Assembly (NCBI GenBank): GCA_003427395.1
Contig: BFEA01000784.1
Coordinates: 356,698-389,668 of the forward strand
Source of the DNA: Chara braunii
Taxonomy: Eukaryota; Streptophyta; Charophyceae; Charales; Characeae
DNA: 32,971 bases
Reading direction: 5' to 3'
Below are positions 17,014-26,176 of the stretch, in pieces (position 1 is the first letter of the stretch; the number at the start of each line of letters is the position of its first letter). Made by a program: the position numbers and the translations under genes. The notes beneath the pieces are model-generated. The model worked only from the letters and a program-made list of their open reading frames with translations. It searched no databases and had not been told where the DNA came from.

Positions 17014-17139
17014 ATGGTTAAGTTTGTTGGGAGGAAGGTGTGTTCGGAGCTCAAGGGCATGTGCAAGAAGGAAGGGATTTGTTGGCGAGGTAAGAAAGAT
17101 GAGGCGGTCGAGGAACTCGCTGAGTTGCGATTCATGTAG
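17014..17139 (+). pseudogene. SAP-like DNA-binding motif
   Basis: The 41-codon frame MVKFVGRKVCSELKGMCKKE, then GICWRGKKDEAVEELAEL, matches the SAP (SAF-A/B, Acinus, PIAS) pattern: a helix with Leu-Lys spacing, a Gly-containing turn (EGICWRGKKDE), and a second helix with Val and Leu. SAP motifs bind AT-rich scaffold-attachment DNA. It precedes the GIY-YIG frame by roughly 300 bp on the same strand and stops at 17137-17139. The match is by eye to a short motif, and the connection to the nuclease is by position only. Confidence 0.45.
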
Positions 17140-17191
17140 AGCATCTTTGAGACACGAGCGCCAGGTTCAGGGGGTCGAGGACTTCACGTAA

Positions 17192-17816
17192 GTGCGCCCG
17201 CCGTTAGGGCCAGCGATAACAAAGTTGTCAACCCGAAAGAATGGGGAGGGGGAGTTGAGTAACGATCGCGTATGGGAGTACTTGCGTGAGGTTTGCGTTA
17301 TTAGGGGCAGGTTGGGAATGGATAGAGGACCTAAAACTATTCTTGATATTATGGAAAAACTTGGTCGGCTTCTTTTGTTTCTTTTGATTTTAAATCGGTT
17401 TGTGGAGCACGACAGTAAATCTTCTGACCGAGACTTTTGACCGTAATCCGTATGAATGGCTTGAACCAAGCTCGTGTGTTTATGTGTTGATTAGTCCATT
17501 CTGTAGGAAATTTTACATCGGGAAGACCGAAAGAAGGCTACAGGTGAGGTGGAGGGAACACTCAGCGAGTGTGGAACAAGCTGGTAGTAATAATAAGTTT
17601 TATAAGTGGCTTCAAAATTTTGGTTGTGAAACGTATTTTGCGCTACCCTTGATTTATGCGTGGAAGGATGAACTTTTGAAAGTTGAGGGCATGTGTATTG
17701 GAAGGTAGATGGGGTGCTTTCGAAGAAATTCGGAGTGAAAATTAGGAGGCGGATCGTGGTTGGGGTCACGTATAATAAGGAGGTGTCTAAACGGGGTGTG
17801 AGGGAGTTGGTTAAGT
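17192..17816 (+). pseudogene. GIY-YIG endonuclease domain
   Basis: The upstream frame (17192-17440, with RVWEYLREVCVIRGRLG and ILDIMEKLGRLL) is not recognised but is probably part of the same protein. The nuclease is in the 17400-17708 frame: SSCVYVLISP (the GIY position reads Cys-Val-Tyr, 17475-17483), FYIGKT (17514-17522), RWREH with the catalytic Arg, a KWLQNFG helix and a Glu in LLKVEGM. The spacing fits a GIY-YIG nuclease, which nicks DNA for target-primed reverse transcription in Penelope-like elements. No CCHH zinc finger is seen, consistent with Chlamys-type nucleases. A TAG at 17706-17708 ends this frame. A basic stretch (KKFGVKIRRRIVVGVTYNKE) follows in another frame to 17816. Confidence 0.8.
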
Positions 17817-17844
17817 AGCGTATTAAAAACAGCTTCCTGAGTGT

Positions 17845-19505
17845 GTGAGCAGGATCATCTGCAGTCGTCTGAGAACAGTCTGGAAACGGAATAGGATTGT
17901 TGGCTCGCTACTGCAAAACCATAGATCTGCAACGCAGAATATGGTAGGCGTCTTCCCTTGCGCAGATTCGGACCTTCCTAAATTGGAAGGGCATGTGACC
18001 TGTAAGCTCAACTCAATTAGTGGGGTTCCCGTGTCGTTGGTTAATGCGAAGGACTGTGTTAGGAATACCGGGGGAAGCCTGGTTAGGAGTGTGACTAGGG
18101 AGATTAATGATGCCCTGTTGATGTATGGATTGACTAAATGGGTTACACTAGATGAGGTGGCAGGTACGATTGTGAAGGTGAATGGGGAAGAGGGCACCTG
18201 TAATGAGATGAGTGATGTTGATCTGTGGAAACGACTACTGGTTAACTTTGTCAAGGTTCCGTTCGATAAGAACCTAGGGAAGACTTTGGTCATGTGTCCT
18301 AAAGTGTATGCAGATGGTATGAAAGATATGTTCTGGGGTAAAGGAAGCTTTGAGGCAGTGGCAAAGGACGAGTGTGGGGTTCTTGCGATCTGCAGAGATG
18401 AGTATTCGGCTCAAGGGTTCAAACTATTGGGGAGGTGGGAGGGGAAGGGAGTTTGGAGAGGGCCTACATGATGCCCAAACATAAGGACATGAGTAAGTTC
18501 CGCCCCATTACTCCCTCCTTTTGTGAGCCTTCGAAGCAAGCAAGTAGAAGAGTCGCTAGAACTCTGAATGGGATGATTCAGCTGTTATCTCCAGCTGGCC
18601 ACTTTAATCTTAGGTCGGTGGGTGATCTGAAAGGGAGACTGGACAAGATTTCGAAATGGGCACAGAAAAAGGGGGTAAATGGGTGCATCAGATGCCTCTC
18701 CTTTGACATTAAAGAGATGTTCAATGAGCTGCCCCACAAGTCGATCATTGAGGTTGTCGAACGGTTGATGGAGGTAATGAGGAAAAAGGGAAGGAAGGGG
18801 ATTTTCACAAAAAAAAGGGGGAAAGGGGTGTCTTTTGCTAAGCAAAGAGAGGAGGAATGGCTGTTTGTTTCCTCGCAACAGATAGTTGACTTCGTCAAAT
18901 TTGAGTTCAACAATACGTACCTCGTGGCCGCAAATAGGATCCTCAAACAAACCATGGTGGTGCCTATGGGTAAGAGTAGCAGCCCGCCCTTGGCCTGTCT
19001 GCTGTGTATATTTAATGAAGCCAACTTTCTTGCTTTCTTGGGAAGAGATAGGAACTTGGTTCAAGGGGTGAGGTTGGTCGACGACTTATCTGTTTTCATA
19101 TGGGAAATCAACTCAAGGTCAAGAAACCTTCGGGCGAAGGGAGCGATCGATAGGTGGGGGGAAATCTATGACAGTAATCTGGAGCTGAAAAGGACCGATT
19201 CGGGGAATGGCACCTGGATATTTTTGGGGTGTGAACTGAAAGTGTGCCAACTTTCGAATCGGGTCGAGATTCGGTATAAAGGAAAAAACGAGGACAATAT
19301 TTGGTCAGGGGACTTTTCGTACACGTCGATGCAGAGTCACGGGTCGTACGCCGTTAAAAAACAAAAGAAAGTTGTTATTAACAATGCCTTTGCTAGGATT
19401 CGAGCCTGTACGACCACGGTGGAACTGGCTAACTCCGTTGACGCTCGAAAGAGAACTGCGGCTTCCGCGATATTTGGGAGGCTTCTTTTCTGGGACTCAA
19501 GGTAA
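17845..19505 (+). pseudogene. Penelope/telomerase-type reverse transcriptase
   Basis: The first frame (17845-18471) has a linker with FPCADSDLPKLEGHVTCKL, where Pro-Cys-Ala-Asp could be a worn CxC motif. It continues with DLWKRLLVNFVKVPFDKNLG and MCPKVYADGMKDMF. Near 18460 a one-base change moves to the 18435-19505 frame: AYMMPKHKDMSKFRPITPSF (motifs 1-2), CLSFDIKEMFNEL (motif A, Asp codon 18705-18707), TMVVPMGKSSSPPLACLLC (motif B), VRLVDDLSVFIWE (motif C, VDD at 19077-19085), WIFLGCEL, and KKQKKVVINNAFARIRAC. About 80 residues separate motifs A and B, longer than in ordinary RTs and compatible with a telomerase-like insertion in fingers. Catalytic acids are retained. The stop at 19503-19505 may be premature, since a related frame continues to 19698. 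Confidence 0.82.
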
Positions 19506-19873
19506 ATTTATTGATAGGAAGGCTCCTGATTGGGAACGGTACCGGGACCTAGTTGAGGACAACTTAGCGGCGACGACAACCGACAAAAAGTTGACCGCCG
19601 CCCTATTACCAAAGCGGTGCCGACCCCCTGATGATGTCGGTTCTGGCGTCGACAGAAACGTACGTAGGGGAATGCCAGTACCGTCAGCATCGAGGTAGTG
19701 GCTTGTGCGTAGACGCTGACTCGTCGGCTATGGTTACGAAAGGATGCTGATGGCAGAGGGCTGTAATTTTTTCAATTTTAAGTATGTTTTGGCTCTCTTT
19801 GGGTTCTTGCCAAGATCTCGTGTATCTATGTGCTTTGCATATGATGTTGAACGTTTCTTGGCTACAGCAACGC
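19506..19873 (+). other. Tail of the Penelope-like element; no clear gene
   Basis: A frame overlapping the RT end continues with KFIDRKAPDWERYRDLVEDN to 19698 and may be the RT thumb after a frameshift. After that the DNA is not recognised. The last four bases, ACGC (19870-19873), are repeated after 20890 and could be a short target duplication of the LTR structure that follows. Confidence 0.35.
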
Positions 19874-20302
19874 TGTCGCGCGCATCGGCCCCCGCGCGAG
19901 CGAGGTCCCTCCCGGCCGCGTCACGCAGGAGAAACTTAGTCTTTCAACTTTTAAGAGAACTCAGGGACGACACGGTAACCCGCGCCGACCCTTCGCCGGT
20001 CCGATTGAGTGCGCCAACTGTACATCCCGCGGTCCCCTGCGACAGGATAGGTTCTCGCGGGGCACAACTTACCTTCCCTAAGGGGTTGTCACCACCCTTA
20101 GGGGCGTATCCCAGTCGAGCTACCTATCTTGTCGTAGGGGACCGCGGGATGTACAGCTGGCGCACTCGGCCGGAGCGGCGAAGGGTCGGCGTGGGTTACC
20201 GTGTCGTCCCTAAGTTGTCTCTTAAAAGTTGAAAGAGTAAGTTTCTCCTGCGTGACGCGGCCGGGAGGGCCCTCGCTCGCGCGGGGGCCGATGCGCGCGA
20301 CA
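19874..20302. repeat. 429-bp near-palindrome acting as an LTR
   Basis: The segment starts TGTCGCGCGC and ends GCGCGCGACA. The left arm (about 19874-20065) is the reverse complement of the right arm (about 20110-20302), with roughly 10 substitutions and one 2-bp indel over about 170 bp. The innermost part is less similar, with a small CCCTAAGGGG/CCCTTAGGGG core near 20088. The TG/CA ends and the tRNA-Asp site two bases downstream argue that the right arm is a true LTR 3' end. The left arm could be a second LTR in opposite orientation or part of a fold-back LTR. Confidence 0.85.
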
Positions 20303-20304
20303 GG

Positions 20305-20322
20305 TGGCGCCGTTGCCGGGGA
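20305..20322 (+). other. Primer-binding site complementary to tRNA-Asp
   Basis: The sequence TGGCGCCGTTGCCGGGGA is the full 18-base complement of the 3' end of plant tRNA-Asp, used by many plant gypsy elements. It starts two bases after the CA end of the palindromic LTR, the canonical spacing. This fixes plus-strand orientation for the element it belongs to. Confidence 0.88.
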
Positions 20323-20727
20323 TAACGACAAACTATCGTTGTCCCTGGTGGAACGACACTCGGGTGATTTAAAATTTTTGATGAGAATTATGAGTTCATT
20401 CTGATAAAGTATTTATGTGGGTTTGTTTTAAATGTTGTCGAAAGCGACACTAGCCTTATCTTTATAATTTTTATCGATTGATTATTAATATAAGTTATGT
20501 TTTTTGTGAGGTGTAAAAGATCATCTTAGACCCCATACTTTTTCTCTGTGATAGGTCTTGCGGAGCTTATGATCTACGGTCAGACCTTTCGAGACTCACT
20601 TAACTTTGAGGATAGGTTTTATTCTACGAGTACTTGGGGTTATAGTTTGATCAATATTTGAGATTTTGAGAGAGGACCTTACTTGGCGACGGTGATAGGG
20701 GGAATAGGAAGAAGGATTTTAATTATA
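20323..20727 (+). other. Internal non-coding DNA between primer site and partial LTR
   Basis: AT-richer than its flanks, with no recognised protein. It ends with the purine-rich run GGGGGAATAGGAAGAAGGA near 20698-20716, which could be a polypurine tract, followed by TTTTAATTATA before the partial LTR copy. Confidence 0.45.
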
Positions 20728-20890
20728 GGACCGCGGGATGTACAACTGGCGCACTCGACCGGAGCGGCGAAGGGTCGGCGTGGGTTACCGTGTCGTCCCT
20801 GAGTTGTCTCTTAAAAGTTGAAAGACTAAGTTTCTCCTGTGTGACACGGTCGGAGGGCCCTCACTCGCGGGGGGGCCGATGCCCGCGACA
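20728..20890. repeat. Third copy of the LTR arm, direct to the right arm
   Basis: The segment begins GGACCGCGGGATGTAC and ends CCGATGCCCGCGACA. It matches 20139-20302 base for base except about ten differences, many of them C-to-T or G-to-A type. It lacks the first part of the LTR. Confidence 0.9.
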
Positions 20891-20972
20891 ACGCTGTTGC
20901 GCTTGCTCTCTTGTTCCAGCTGCCCAATTGTCGCCCCATCCTCTTGGCACCCAATCTGTATCCACACCTCCC

Positions 20973-21965
20973 CTCTCACAACCCATCTCTACCTCATCCA
21001 TCATCACCTCTCTCCGGATGCCCACCTACTCCCAAGTAACCGCCATGTCACACCTCGCTATCCCCCAACATCCCCCGAACGCCCTCCTCCCAACAAACCC
21101 TCAACAGGACTTCACCCGCCTCATTAACTCCTCACTCACCCTTGACTTGAACGCACTCGCTACCCACGTCCCTACTTATGGCAACATCCCTCGCACATTC
21201 CGGGCCAACGACGTTCCGACCTTTTTTGGTCACCCCAATGAGGATGTCTTTCTCTTCCTCAACCAACTTCAACAAGCTTTTTATCCACATGTCCCCGTTG
21301 TCCACCGGCTACCCATAGTACACGACTTCTCGCCAACATCGCGCGTTGGTGGCTCACCGAAGTCACCAACCGCCAACAAAGCAGCCAACCCTCGTACTCC
21401 TTCCTTGAATGGGCTACGCCAATTACAGCCACCTTTCGCCCACAAACGACTGTCGATGATTATATCAACTGATTTTGTTGCCTTCGCCAAAACGGCTCCA
21501 CCGACCGTTACGTTCAACATATCAGCTGACTACGACATCATATCCCCGTCCACCTGATTACCGACGACACTCGATCTCCCGCCTCAAGAGGGTCTCCAAC
21601 CGCGAAATTATCGCCGCCCTCGTCCACGAACCCACCACAACCTTATACGATCTTTTTCCCCGCATTCTCCGCATCGACAGTCTCCTTTCTACGCACTAGG
21701 CCGCCATCCCCTCCGTCCCTTCTCGAACACGTTTCTTCCACAACATTGCTTTCGACGACACCTCCACCATGATGTCGGATGAGTTCTTCACACCCGACCT
21801 CGACATTGAGTCCACCTTTACCGACCCCCCATCTTTTACCCAAGAAGAAGTCAACACCATCCATCTCCTCATGATGGAGCGTGGGAACTGCCAGGCTCGC
21901 ACATCTTCTTCCACCTCGGCCCCTCGCTTCACGAAGCTCACCCCAGAGAAACATTGTCGGGACCT
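20973..21965 (+). pseudogene. gag: gag fragment, same family as element 3, opposite orientation
   Basis: The frame from 21018 reads MPTYSQVTAMSH, ALLPTNPQQDFTRL, NIPRTFRANDVPTFFGHPNE and DVFLFLNQLQQAF. These align throughout with the chromovirus gag. Near 21320 the frame shifts to ARWWLTEVTNRQQ, FLEWATPITATFRPQTTVDD and CCLRQNGSTDRYVQHI, with TGA codons at about 21469 and 21526. A third frame has NREIIAALVHEPTTTLYDLF, a TAG at 21697-21699 and FFHNIAFDDTSTMMSDEFF, ending near KLTPEKH at about 21955. The zinc knuckle and everything after it are absent. This is a dead, 3'-truncated gag; no pol is found downstream. Confidence 0.85.
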
Positions 21966-22818
21966 GTGGTTCCCGGATCAAGTCCCGGCCCTTGAGACAT
22001 GATATATGGCTAAAGTGTGCACGACAGAGGAATCCGGAATGAGGGAGCAAGAGAGACAAAAAGGATGAAGGATTAAGGCAGGAGTGTTGTTGCGTAGGGT
22101 CGAGAAGGATGCCCAAGGTCGCCAGAGCCAAAAAGCCAAAGGGCCAAAAATAGACAAACAGAATGACGAATGGCGGCCCTCCTTACCAAAGGACCGCCGA
22201 GAAAATAATACCCTGAGGCTAAGTGTTGCAGGTAGAACGGGGTCAACGACATCAAGGACAATAGTGTCGTAACGCCGACACACAAGAGCAAAGCATACGG
22301 CCGAGGAGGCCATCTGAATAAGGCACGAGAAGAGCCCTAGGACCATGGACCGAGCAAGGGGATACGAAGAACGGGCTAGCAGGGGCCACCCAAGCAAGTG
22401 TCGGGCCACGAGCAACTTGAAAAATGAGTGGCCTTGGAAGCCGTATTAAAAAGGGCTAGAAAAAGAGAAGGAGAGGACCTTGAGATTGAGAAGGGGATCA
22501 AAGGGGATGCAACGGACCACACAAGGGCCGTGAAAGTGGAAGGCCTTGGTACGCTGAACCTGGAAAATAAGTCCCTAGTGTGATCCATAGTAAAACGAAT
22601 AGCAAGGGTGAGGAGAAAAAAGCCTAGAGGGAGAATGGGAGAGGTACGAGAGTATGGGAATGGAAAAAGGGCAGGCCGCCACATCGTGGCCAACTTGCCC
22701 TTCCCCAAAAGAGGCCTAGGGGCCTTGAACAGGCCTGCACCAAGTCTAGATGCAGCTGGGACAAAAACGAACGAAAACGGACACCTAGAGCAAAAGAAAA
22801 CACATGGTTTAAATACAT
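21966..22818. other. No gene; diverged sequence leading into the 1.49-kb repeats
   Basis: Purine-rich, with no domain seen in either strand. The last 300 bp contain words found again near 24150-24300, so it is probably the tail of an earlier, more diverged copy of the large repeat. Confidence 0.45.
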
Positions 22819-25800
22819 TTTGTGACCAGATTAATCCAGAATGAAACAGATGTTTGCAATTTTTTTTTTTTTCCAAAGAGGAAATAAAAAATAATCAAGG
22901 AAGAGGTAGGCCGAGACGCAACGGACCACGAAAAGTAAAGCAAACACATGTTTCAGGTACATCCAGAGCCAATATTGGTCCGGATGCACTTGGGAATATG
23001 TTGCTTCACTTTGTTTCAGTTTTGGGTAAGCATGGGGGTAATGGAACTAGGAAAACGACCACCATGGTCCTCCAAAATGTAACGGAATGCAACAGAGCGT
23101 CAAGGCCATGATAAAAGAGGCCTTGACGGCCACAAGGTACTAGAAAAGCGGGGTTCAGACATAAGGACCAAAATACGGTGGTGAATGACGGCCTCAAGAT
23201 CAAGATCGCACGACCGGGAATATTCGGCACACTTGTGACGCAAGGGAAGGAGGAATTGGGACTGTCGGGAGCTAGGGAGCCCCAAATAAAATTGGGACAG
23301 CATATGGAATGGTGTCGGCACTGCCGGGGTCTGCATGGGTCCAAGTAAAAATAATCATATTATGGGACAGGCGCCGATGGGACCACCGGTGGGACAAGTG
23401 TCGGGGACTAGTGCGGGACAAGTGTCGAGGACTAGTGGGGGACAAATGTCGGGGACTTGAGTTGTCCCAAGAAGAACTATGGAGCAGCATGAGGAATAAA
23501 TATTAAGGGCAAGATGCGCCGTTGAGATCAAAGATCTAAACGACCGAAAATACTAGCACCGCTAGTGCGAACACTGGTAGGAGCAAACGGGAGAGCCGTA
23601 GAGGGAGAAAGGAAGCAAAGGAATGTGGAAAAGGGTGTGGGCTGCAATCCGAAATATCTCGGACCATCCACCCTACAGAAAACGGAGCCCTGAGAGGCCC
23701 CATGAAAAAAACAAGCTACCGAGAGAAAATCGAAGTCGAAGGAGAAAATCGAAGTAGAAGAGATAATCTGAGTGGTGTATTGAGTGGAAGGGTTGAGTTT
23801 CCGTAACTCTGTGTTACGGAATGGTGGAGGGGAAGATGTTGTATGCCACGATATTAATGCTCAAGGCATCTTCTTCTACTTTTTGGTTCCATTGTGTTTA
23901 ATCATTCTCATAGAAGGGGGCAACAGTTTGGGGCAAACGGTGGCAAAACGGGGCTCTTGTGAGTAAGGGGGTACCATAATTGCACTCTGAGAATTAACGA
24001 ACTGCACCTTGGGCATGGACTATACCTTAATCAAGATGTAGGGCCCAGAAAAAGCCTCAATAGCTAATTGGTGCTTGGCATGTCAGAAAAAAGGGAAAAA
24101 AAAAGAAAAACGAGGGAAAAATGATGGAGAACGAAACAAAAAGGGATGAGAGGGAGTGAGTGAGTTGGCCGTCAATAGGGACTGGCACAAGGAGGGACTA
24201 GCAAGTCCCTACTGTCCGAAGTTGGAGGAAGAAAAAATGGAAAAAAAAAAGAAAAAGGAAAAAACCACTAACGGTAAAGAACGGTCACTTGGGAGATACA
24301 TTTGTGACCGGATTCATCCAAGGGTGAATCGGTTATAAAGTATCTTGATTTTCTTTAGATTTTATTGAGAAAATCAAAGAAAATCAATGCCCCATGCAAC
24401 CGAGAAGCAATGGATTACAAAAGGGAAGGAAAACACATGTTTTAGGTATATATTTGGAACCAATATTAAGCCCGGATGCACTTGGAAATTTATCGCTTCA
24501 TTTTGTTTTAGTTTGGGGCAAGTTATAGGGCAATTAGATTAGGAAAAAGGTTATTACTGCACTCCAAAAAATAACGGACTTCATGGGGGTGCCAAGGGAA
24601 AATGGGCCTTGGCACACTCAAGACACTAGCAAGAAGTGTCTCAATCGTGGGGCAAAGTGGAGAGAGTAAATGGCACCCAGGAGATGAAGATCTCGCGGCC
24701 GCGAATAATCGGCACGTTTGAGGCGCATGAGAAGGAGAGATTGGGCTGTCAGGGACCAGGAAGTCCCAAATAAAAATGAGACACCATCAGGAATGATGTC
24801 GGGGACTAGATAAGTCAAAATAAAAATAATAAGAAATCAGAACATGTGTCGGCGGGATTGGAAAACGAGATTGGTGTGGGGAGAGTGGTGGGGACTTCAT
24901 TGTCCCAAAGGGAACTGTGGGTTGTGCATGAAGGATGGACACGCGAAGCAAGTGGCGCCGTCAAGATCAAGATTTTGACAGTGGAAAATATTAGCAACCA
25001 TTAGCGCAAGAATTGAATGGGGGCCAAGATGAGAGGAGTGTGGAGGCAAAAAGAGAGAGGAAGTGAGGATGGGAGGCCTGCCTTGCAATCCGAGATATCT
25101 CAAACTAGCAAGGCATGAGAAAATGGAGCCTCAAGAGGCTCTACGCAAAAAATAGGTTGCTAAGGAAAAATCGAAGCAAGGGGGGTCAAAAATTAAGAGT
25201 AACGGAGGCAAAATGGATGAGTGAGGGGGCTTCATTATTGTAATCCGAGAAATAACGGTCAGCTGTTGGATCTAGATGTGGATCTAGATCAGGATCCATA
25301 GCCTAGAAAAAAGGTGAACAACTGCTTGACACTTGTCACAATAAAAAAAAAAAAAAAAAAAAAAAGGGAGGGGGGGTTGAAAAGGAGGACGAATAAGACA
25401 AAGGGGGAGAAAAGAGTGGAGGAGGATGTACTGTCCAGTTGGGACTGGCAGGTCCCTACTGTAACCTCGTCATTCTGTTAGTGGAGGGCAATTCAGAGTG
25501 AAGAGATAAGGCCCTTGGGGCATTATTTTGACAATATCTGAATTAAAAAGGCAAAAATGAGAGAAAAAGTGAAAAGGAGTTGATTGTTTTTTCTCTAGGC
25601 CATAGATCTGAGATTAGATCTTATGGAGGAGGGAATATGGTCGTTTTTTGTTGGGCTAGCTCAAACGACAAACTCCAGAATGAGTTGGAAGCCCAAAATG
25701 AAAAGAAACAAAAGAATGAAAAAAACAAAAGAATGCATTTGGTCGAAAATGAGGGCCAGATGCACCAAAAATTGAAAAAGTGACCATGGGGCTCAAATCT

Positions 25801-25870
25801 GAAGCAAGGACCACTTGGGGGTAGCTCGGATTAATATGGGTTTTGGATCTCGGTCAGATCCAAGGCTGGG
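22819..25870. repeat. Two diverged tandem copies of a ~1.49-kb unit
   Basis: Matching anchors are spaced 1.48-1.49 kb apart: TTTGTGACC(A/G)GATT at 22819 and 24301, CGGATGCACTTGG at 22981 and 24473. The order of further shared words is the same, including AACACATGTTT(C/T)AGGTA, CCAAATAAAA, GAGATATCTC-like, GAGAGGC(C/T)C, ATCGAAG and CAGGTCCCTACTGT-like. Identity is modest with many indels. The unit is purine-rich on the plus strand and encodes no recognised protein. A 21-base or longer A run followed by G-rich DNA lies near 25346-25377. Confidence 0.75.
23391..23460. repeat. 24-bp tandem repeat, three units
   Basis: GGGACAAGTGTCGGGGACTA starts at 23391. The second and third units start at 23415 and 23439 with one or two changes each. 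They lie inside the first 1.49-kb unit; the second unit has only one clear counterpart (GATGTCGGGGACTAG near 24797), so the expansion happened after the units separated. Confidence 0.88.
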
Positions 25871-26176
25871 AATGCACCGAGGCAAAAGAAAATGCCTCAG
25901 CCTACTCAAATTGGGGTAGGACAAGGAAAACTGAAAAAAAGGTCCACAAGGTCTTTTTCTTTCAAGTAGGGTTGCCCCTTGAATATTCGGACCCAAGGGG
26001 CAATATTTGAAAATGAAAATGAGGCATGAGGAGACTATAGAGGCAGACCGAGTTGGTAGCAACTATTCGGACTGCATGTACCTGGCCGAAAAGAGGCCGA
26101 GGTCCTCCCGAAGAGGCCTAGTGGAGGGGAAAAGCCTTGGGGGTACCTCAGTTCACCATGGGGCCCACGGAGAGGC
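25871..26176. other. No gene seen
   Basis: Transition between the 1.49-kb repeats and the 95-bp duplication. There are short frames only and no domain. Confidence 0.5.

Larger units (their letters stand above)
16691..19698 (+). mobile_element. Penelope-like retroelement with N-terminal GIY-YIG (Chlamys-like), decayed
   Basis: In plus-strand order the DNA encodes an acidic segment, a SAP-like motif, a GIY-YIG endonuclease, a basic linker and a telomerase/Penelope-type reverse transcriptase with motifs 1-2, A, B, C and a downstream conserved QKKVVINNAFARIR segment. Canonical Penelope-like elements carry GIY-YIG after the RT. The reverse order is known from the Naiad and Chlamys groups, the latter reported from green algae and spike mosses. 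Several frameshifts and stops break it. The boundaries are approximate: 5' is set at the acidic ORF and 3' at the last frame with plausible continuity. Confidence 0.8.
19874..20890 (+). mobile_element. Short LTR element without coding capacity (candidate)
   Basis: An LTR-like unit (19874-20302), a primer site (20305-20322), about 400 bp of non-coding AT-richer internal DNA, a purine-rich stretch (about 20697-20716) and a partial LTR copy (20728-20890, ending CGACA) follow in the right order. The flanking four bases are ACGC on both sides (19870-19873 and 20891-20894). The downstream LTR is only 163 bp, equal to the last 164 bp of the first, so the 3' copy is truncated or the true LTR is about 165 bp. 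It could be a TRIM-like non-autonomous element or a deleted larger one. Confidence 0.5.

Noticed and set aside
19744-20331. Opposed ORFs encoding similar Arg/Pro/Thr-rich peptides
   Set aside because: They arise from the two arms of the palindromic LTR read from opposite strands, not from genes.
22376-22876. 166-codon minus-strand ORF rich in Phe/Ser/Pro
   Set aside because: It sits in diverged repeat DNA; no signal, domain or homologous frame is conserved in the related unit near 24 kb.
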